Source: Obelidium mucronatum
Lineage: Eukaryota > Chytridiomycota > Chytridiomycetes > Chytridiales > Chytriomycetaceae
Assembly: GCA_025765595.1 (NCBI GenBank)
Contig: JAIVFH010000264.1
Span: 1 to 36,926, forward strand
Reading direction: 5' to 3'
DNA length: 36,926 nt
In this document: one piece after another, positions 32,263 to 36,926 of the stretch
Position numbering within the stretch: position 1 is the stretch's first letter
How the letters are laid out: each line of letters opens with the position of its first letter
The notes under the pieces: model-generated
What the model was told of the DNA's origin: nothing
The model's database searches: none
What the model saw: the letters and a program-made list of their open reading frames with translations, nothing else
Program-made: the position numbers and the translations under genes

Positions 32263-33830
32263 ATGACTTCTGAAGAAAGTGAAGGGATGGACGGACCACC
32301 ACCAACCGAGCACAACCATGAACACCAACAGCAGCAGCCAAGCGAGCAACGGTATCTGTGGTATCGCATCGTGGACACTGACGGCCAGTGCTTCAAGGCA
32401 ACAACACTGGACGCTTTAGTGTTAGCCCCTCACTCCCGGACGAATGTGTTGAGCCTCAGGAAACTGATCCTCGAATGCAACCAGCCAATCTTCCGCGATC
32501 ATGTTCCCTCACAGCTGAGTCTATTTGCCAATGCCCTTGCCTTCAAGGACGGAACCACCCTGGATCTATTGCATGACGTTGACATCATGCAAACTACGCC
32601 AGAAGCTCCAATGATTGTGGCTGTAATGTGTCAACTATCGCGTAAGTCTTGGGTCGTTGGAACTTGGAAGGATTTGATGAAACTCACACATCCTATGTAG
32701 AACCACCTCCTCTACTGAGGCATGTCACAATCGAACGAATCGAGTCCGATGTGAATTCGGTAGCTTTCTCTGAGCCTTTTCGTCGTCCTTCTGTCGATAC
32801 AGCCATCCAACCTCCACACACTGTCTCCATCACTCGTGTTCCAACTCAAAAAGCCAAAAAGATATATTACGCGCGAGATGCTTTAAACAATCCTATACCC
32901 GAATTTTCCAATCTCCCGCAACAGTTTCTCTGTGAAATGGAACGTGTCTTTGGATCCACCAACTTTTGCTATTTCAAACCCAAGCAATTCAATGGAAAAG
33001 TATACATTGGAGGGCGAATCAATGCAGCAGGACCAACTGGAACTAAGATAACATATGCGTGAGAAAAAATATTTGAAACTTTGACTTGGTAGGGCTCGCA
33101 TTGAACCGATTCATTCCCACAGAAACGTTAAGGCGATTTGTCAAAAGCATCATGTAGACTTTGAAAATATTCTTCAACTTCAAGAAGCCGTGAATGCATG
33201 TCGTAAAGTGGACTCGTCTGTGAGTCTGAGTGGTAGTAGCAATTGTACCAGTGGGAACTCTGGATTCTCTCCATCTCTTGCGAAACCACAACCAACAATT
33301 GCATCGAAACCACTTCCTATTGCATCGAAGCCGCCGATAATTGCACCAGTATTTAGGGCCCCTTCTTCAGCTTATTCTGCGGCGAAATCTACAACTTCAA
33401 AGAATTCTTTGTTTCATGCACTTAATTTTCGCATATCAATTGGGTAAGTTGGTGGAAGGGACGAATTTCAAAGCTGTGAAATTCACTTTAAACAAAGTCT
33501 TTTTGTTTTTGGTGAACAGCGGGTGGTATTCCAACACCAATGTCGGCTCTGGAACCCGCTATTGATCCAAAATTTTGGAAAGCCAATGGACACAGTGAGT
33601 TTATTTCGTACTTGGTCTCAGCTGAAGAAGCAGGAGTCGTTTCATTGAGTCACGAGCACTCGGATATAATCGTATCACTTCCGAACCAGGTTTTTTTTCA
33701 TTAGCCTTCTTCTATGGTTCATTTTCTTTCTTTCTTCTCTTCTTGCTGATGCTTTCCTTTTTTGCAGAAGGAGAGTTCTCACTCTGCCATCCCTGCGCCA
33801 GTACAAAATCGAATATTTAGCGAACGCTGA
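32263..33830 (+). CDS. CRN-like protein 2, paralogue of the 11.9 kb gene
   Basis: Exons 32263-32641, 32701-33058, 33123-33443, 33520-33689 and 33768-33830. A Gln/His-rich N-terminal stretch is followed by a CRN-like header: YRIVDTDGQCF, LSLRKLILE, SQLSLFAN, TPEAPMIVAV. The first intron sits at the same position and phase as in the 11915 gene. The central module is shared: LPQQFLCEMERVFG, an AICQKHHVDF helix, then GGIPTP and FISYLVSAEEAGVVSL. The repeat linker and polyQ of protein 1 are absent. At the third donor, GGGTAAGT carries one G more than needed. Splicing as written shifts the frame and stops at 33565, while removing one G restores the conserved C-terminus to 33830. So it is either a fresh frameshift or a sequencing error. 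Effector function is only a possibility. Confidence 0.65.
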
Positions 33831-34178
33831 AGTGGATGAAGAGAGTGATTTGTACGATGAGGTGCCGAAAATGGTGTGGGCTGATGACGTGTGAAACAAT
33901 AAAAAGTTGTTGCTGCTGTTGCTGCTTATAAATATTATCATGCTCAAAAGAAACCCCTGGAAAACGGGGAGGACTTAAAAAACGCATTTCTAAGTTCTTC
34001 ATCATCATAGTTTCTTCAAGACCACCCAATGCAATCAGTCATAACCCACTTTGCCTGGTACAGTGTTGGTTCGAACACCCGTTTCCCAAAACTCACCACC
34101 AGAATCTTCCATCACGATCATTCTTAATCCAAGATCGTAACGCATAACCATAATGTACCGTGAAAAGTTTACTTCCTT

Positions 34179-34890
34179 ATGACCCATTCCTCCAAAGAAA
34201 TTGAATTCCCAGCAGTGTCCGTTGTTGATTCAGCTGTCGATCTTTCTGCCAATGGATTTTTTTTTCAAGGTCACTTGATAGATCTTTACGATCATTTTGT
34301 GGAAAAATCATCCGTTACGCTAGCAGCTCGTGTAGGGATTCTTTTGTACTCCTCGAGGCCCAAGGCTAACTGCAATGTCCCCAAAACCATGTTTTTCACA
34401 CTGCCCGAGTTGGCAGACGTCGTAAATTCGGTTGTATTGGGGAATACAATGCTGACAGATGTAACAACATCGTCAGCATTGCTGTTTTTCACACGAACTA
34501 TGGATGCTACTCCCGGTTGCAGGACCGGGAGGGGGATGGGAAAGGACGGAATGATATCAAACCAAGCGTTGTGGACATTGAAGCAAGCATATCAGAGGAG
34601 ATGAATAGAGGGGTGTATTTGAGGGCGTGGTGGGACTTTCGAGAACCCAGTCAATAATCGCCCGAAAGGCCACAGCTTTAAGAAACAAGTTAACAATCAT
34701 CGAGGGGGGCCACGGCAGAGAAGAAGTGCAAATTGATTTGGATCGCAGAAAGCTTTTGGCCGATTTGGTACACTTAATAGATGTTAAAGAGACCCAGAAG
34801 CAATCCAAGTGACCAAAATCCACCACCAACTGCACAACATCTATTCCGAAGGACTGACACCCAGACCAACCCCTGAAAAAGGAGAAGAAT
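34179..34890 (+). pseudogene. Family D member, frame-shifted
   Basis: The ATG at 34179 opens a frame that reads well through VSVVDSAVDLSANG, RVGILLYSS and VPKTMFFTLPELADVV to TMDATPG (34525). Beyond a G-rich stretch (GGACCGGGAGGGGGATGGG) the protein-like frame changes: DIKPSVVDIEASISEEMN and LRAWWDF lie in another phase. Two later stretches, LTIIEGGHGREEVQIDLDR and QVTKIHHQLHNIY, again differ in phase. Small introns could explain some of this, but the first switch looks like an indel. The start region matches family D at 16318, and the body resembles the pseudogene at 19436-19979. The product is unknown. Confidence 0.5.
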
Positions 34891-34899
34891 AAAACTTTG

Positions 34900-35950
34900 C
34901 ATCAATAACGGCAGTAATTAAAAGCAGTTCTCACCGGAAGCGTTTTTAATTTCAACGTGTTGCTGAATACCCATTTTTCAAAAGCTCCTGGACCAATCGA
35001 GAAAAGTCGACAGTTTCGAATACATTGGTCAAAGAATAACACGCGTTGATTTTGTTCCCACACCTGAAATTGGTGCAATAAACAAAAGAAATTAAACCCT
35101 GACATCTGGAATGTATGAATGGAGAACCAACCGGAGCAAGCTCGAAAGCAAATTGCTGGACTCCAAGTCATCATCCAGTGAAGAAATGCGGGGCTAGTGG
35201 GCTACCAGAGAGAGCTTATAAACAGCTTTTCGGTCTGTGGAGCCAAACAAGAGAATCAAGGTGATGCCTAACGAGCGCCCCCAAATTCACGCCCTGTGCT
35301 TTATATAATCACAATCAGAAAGCCTCTCGGTGTATCCAGCAGTCAAGTGTGAGTCCACGACTAATCAGGTGAACACTTGAAGAAATCAGTTCTCGACGAA
35401 AATGAACAAAATTCAAGAAACTGGAATTCCAAATTCCCCTTCTATTCTGGGGGACTTCTTCATCTAGTTTGCGTTTTTTTTAGTGGCGAGACTAAAGGCG
35501 TGGTGTCATGTTTCGATTCCAAGCGAGATTTTATGAATTTGGACATCAAACTCTGAAGAAGAGAAACCGACAGACGATAATGGGAGCGTTCGCGACAGAT
35601 AGATGGATTACTGAGCATCAGCGTACACTGGCATTTCCTGAAACGGATGAATCCCTTTGATAAAATGAGTCGGTTCCGGGTAAGTACACGGCGGGTTCAA
35701 CATTCGGATTTTAAAAAATACGTTGAATCATGGAGCGGACGGTAGTCGAAGCTTTGGGAGCGATCATTGTGAGTACGGTCTGTATCTGTTTGTTGCCTCC
35801 TATTGTAGACATATTGATGACTTCAGGCGCAGACCCCCACTATGACGAGTCTTACCATAGATCTCGTCCGCATTGAATCTATTGTACTGGTGTCGATGTT
35901 AGGTCCTCAGGATATCGCCTCAGTCTAATTTTGGCTTCTAAATTCTGGAC
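34900..35950 (+). repeat. Duplicated block, copy 3: gene relics E and F
   Basis: Relic E lies on the minus strand: an exon after TTGCACCAATTTCAG reads VWEQNQRVLFFDQCIRNC and ends at a GTGAGA donor near 34936, with a good acceptor (TTTTTCAG) near 34875. A TATAAG lies upstream of the ATG pair near 35174. Relic F is on the plus strand (ATGAATTTGGACATCAAAC; ATDRWITEHQ; NPFDKMSRFR before GTAAGT), but the GGILALL exon is degraded. The order D, E, F matches copy 1 reversed. Confidence 0.6.
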
Positions 35951-36926
35951 AAACAACCGCGAACAACAAAATTGATCATTCTACAAAGATCAAAATATTG
36001 ATTTAATTTGGATCTGTCTGAGTCGAACCGTGCTCCTTGTGATGCTTGATTGGTGCCTCGGGGAAAACAGAGGTCATCGTAGCGGCTATGTGTCCCAGAA
36101 CAGAACTCCAAACAAAAAAAAGATGGGAATCAACATGGAATATACTTCATTAATATCTGTCGATTTAATGAAGATTTTTCGTCGATGGTTTTAATCCCCT
36201 GCATCTCGCTGCTGACTCCCAGTTTCTAATTTTGGAATGAATTTCTTTTTGATACTTGAATTAAATAACACCACCAGCGAATAGAACAACGAAAATGTTC
36301 TATACCAAATTTTTTAAAGGCTGTATTGGATAACAATGATATCAGTTAGAAAAGCCATATGGTGTGTTCAAGTGTTGAGATCAAAGTAAAGCAATAATGC
36401 AATATGTATTCTTGACCCCTTTCATGGAATTTCATAATTCGCTTTCCGCACAGTCTACAACAAACCTCCTTTGAGAATTGGTCAATCAACGAATATGCTA
36501 AAACTTGTAGCCTATTTCAGTAGCGCCAAAACCCCGAAAGTATTAACTGATACGATGGCTGGGACTAATTGACGCTGCTGTGAACCCCTTCGAAGGCATT
36601 TGTCCTGCCCAATTTTTTTTCTATCTCTAGAATTATACCCTGAAATTGTCCAGTTAAAGGTGCAGTACAAAAATCCCTTTATCACGCCGCATCGGGCGCG
36701 ATCACGTCTATATCCCTCTCGCGATAAGATTGGTGAGGCAGAGGAGTTCGGCACTGCTTATTGGCGGCCATCAGTGATCGACTTGAATAGATGTGTTCAG
36801 TCAAAGCATACAGAAGAGCTTTGCGCGTAAACCAGTACTAACACGTTCAGAATGACTTTGACGCGTTTAATTAAACGCGGCGTCTTGGGGTTAGGGTATA
36901 GACATAGGCATTCCTGTCTCTGACCC
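35951..36926. other. Terminal stretch, no confident gene
   Basis: AT-rich to about 36480. A plus frame ending at 36830 (GEAEEFGTAYWRPSVIDLN) follows a TTTCTATCTCTAG acceptor and reads plausibly, but so does the opposite strand. Neither has a recognisable motif. Confidence 0.35.

Noticed and set aside
34557..34835. Minus-strand 92-codon frame as the last exon of relic E
   Set aside because: The plus strand here reads as a hydrophilic, helical family D sequence. The minus frame is also out of phase with the upstream relic E exon.
36880..36900. GGGGTTAGGGT near the window end as a telomere
   Set aside because: Only one TTAGGG unit is present, with no array.
1..36926. CRISPR arrays, bacterial operons, tRNA or rRNA genes
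   Set aside because: No regularly spaced repeats, no ribosome-binding-site-led gene strings and no cloverleaf or rRNA signatures were seen. The intron-rich genes show this is eukaryotic DNA.

Overview
The window looks like nuclear DNA of an early-diverging fungus, most likely a chytrid. The genes carry many small GT-AG introns, mostly 47-64 bp, and gene spacing is tight. The housekeeping genes are fungal: mitochondrial GTPase MTG1, an epsin, dynactin subunit Arp10 and a mitochondrial DEAH helicase. There is also a secreted chitin-binding LPMO, plus two genes whose N-termini resemble Crinkler (CRN) headers, a family known from oomycetes and chytrids. The lineage call is inference; no rRNA or tRNA was found.

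Layout. 0.4-1.1 kb (-): HNH-domain protein. 1.27-2.3 kb (+): spliced gene with a GNAT-like motif and unresolved ends. 2.6-4.06 kb (-) MTG1 and 4.10-6.80 kb (+) epsin diverge, with 36 bp between start codons. 7.1-9.45 kb: graveyard of broken copies of a gene whose intact relative lies at 20.7-22.4 kb. 10.5-11.8 kb (-): unrecognised helical protein. 11.9-14.7 kb (+): CRN-like protein 1. 15.7-16.3 kb (-): small gene (family D). 16.7-17.8 kb (-): coiled-coil protein. 18.5-20 kb: inverted copy of a duplicated block, including a family D pseudogene. 20.7-22.4 kb (-): intact six-exon family gene. 22.7-24.07 kb: second block copy. 24.1-28.27 kb (-) DEAH helicase and 28.3-30.1 kb (-) Arp10 lie in tandem. 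30.3-32.0 kb (-) LPMO diverges from 32.3-33.8 kb (+) CRN-like protein 2. 34.2-35.95 kb: third block copy. 36-36.9 kb: nothing convincing.

The window alternates between conserved single-copy islands (MTG1/epsin; helicase/Arp10) and accessory stretches built by local duplication and inversion. The accessory part holds several multi-copy families: the CRN-like pair, family D, the 20.7-22.4 kb family with its tandem relics, and a three-copy block. Many copies carry stops, frameshifts or lost promoters, a birth-and-death pattern. MTG1 and probably the helicase act in mitochondria, epsin in clathrin endocytosis, Arp10 in dynactin, and the LPMO outside the cell. Exon joins were worked out by reading frame and splice consensus only and have not been tested with transcripts.
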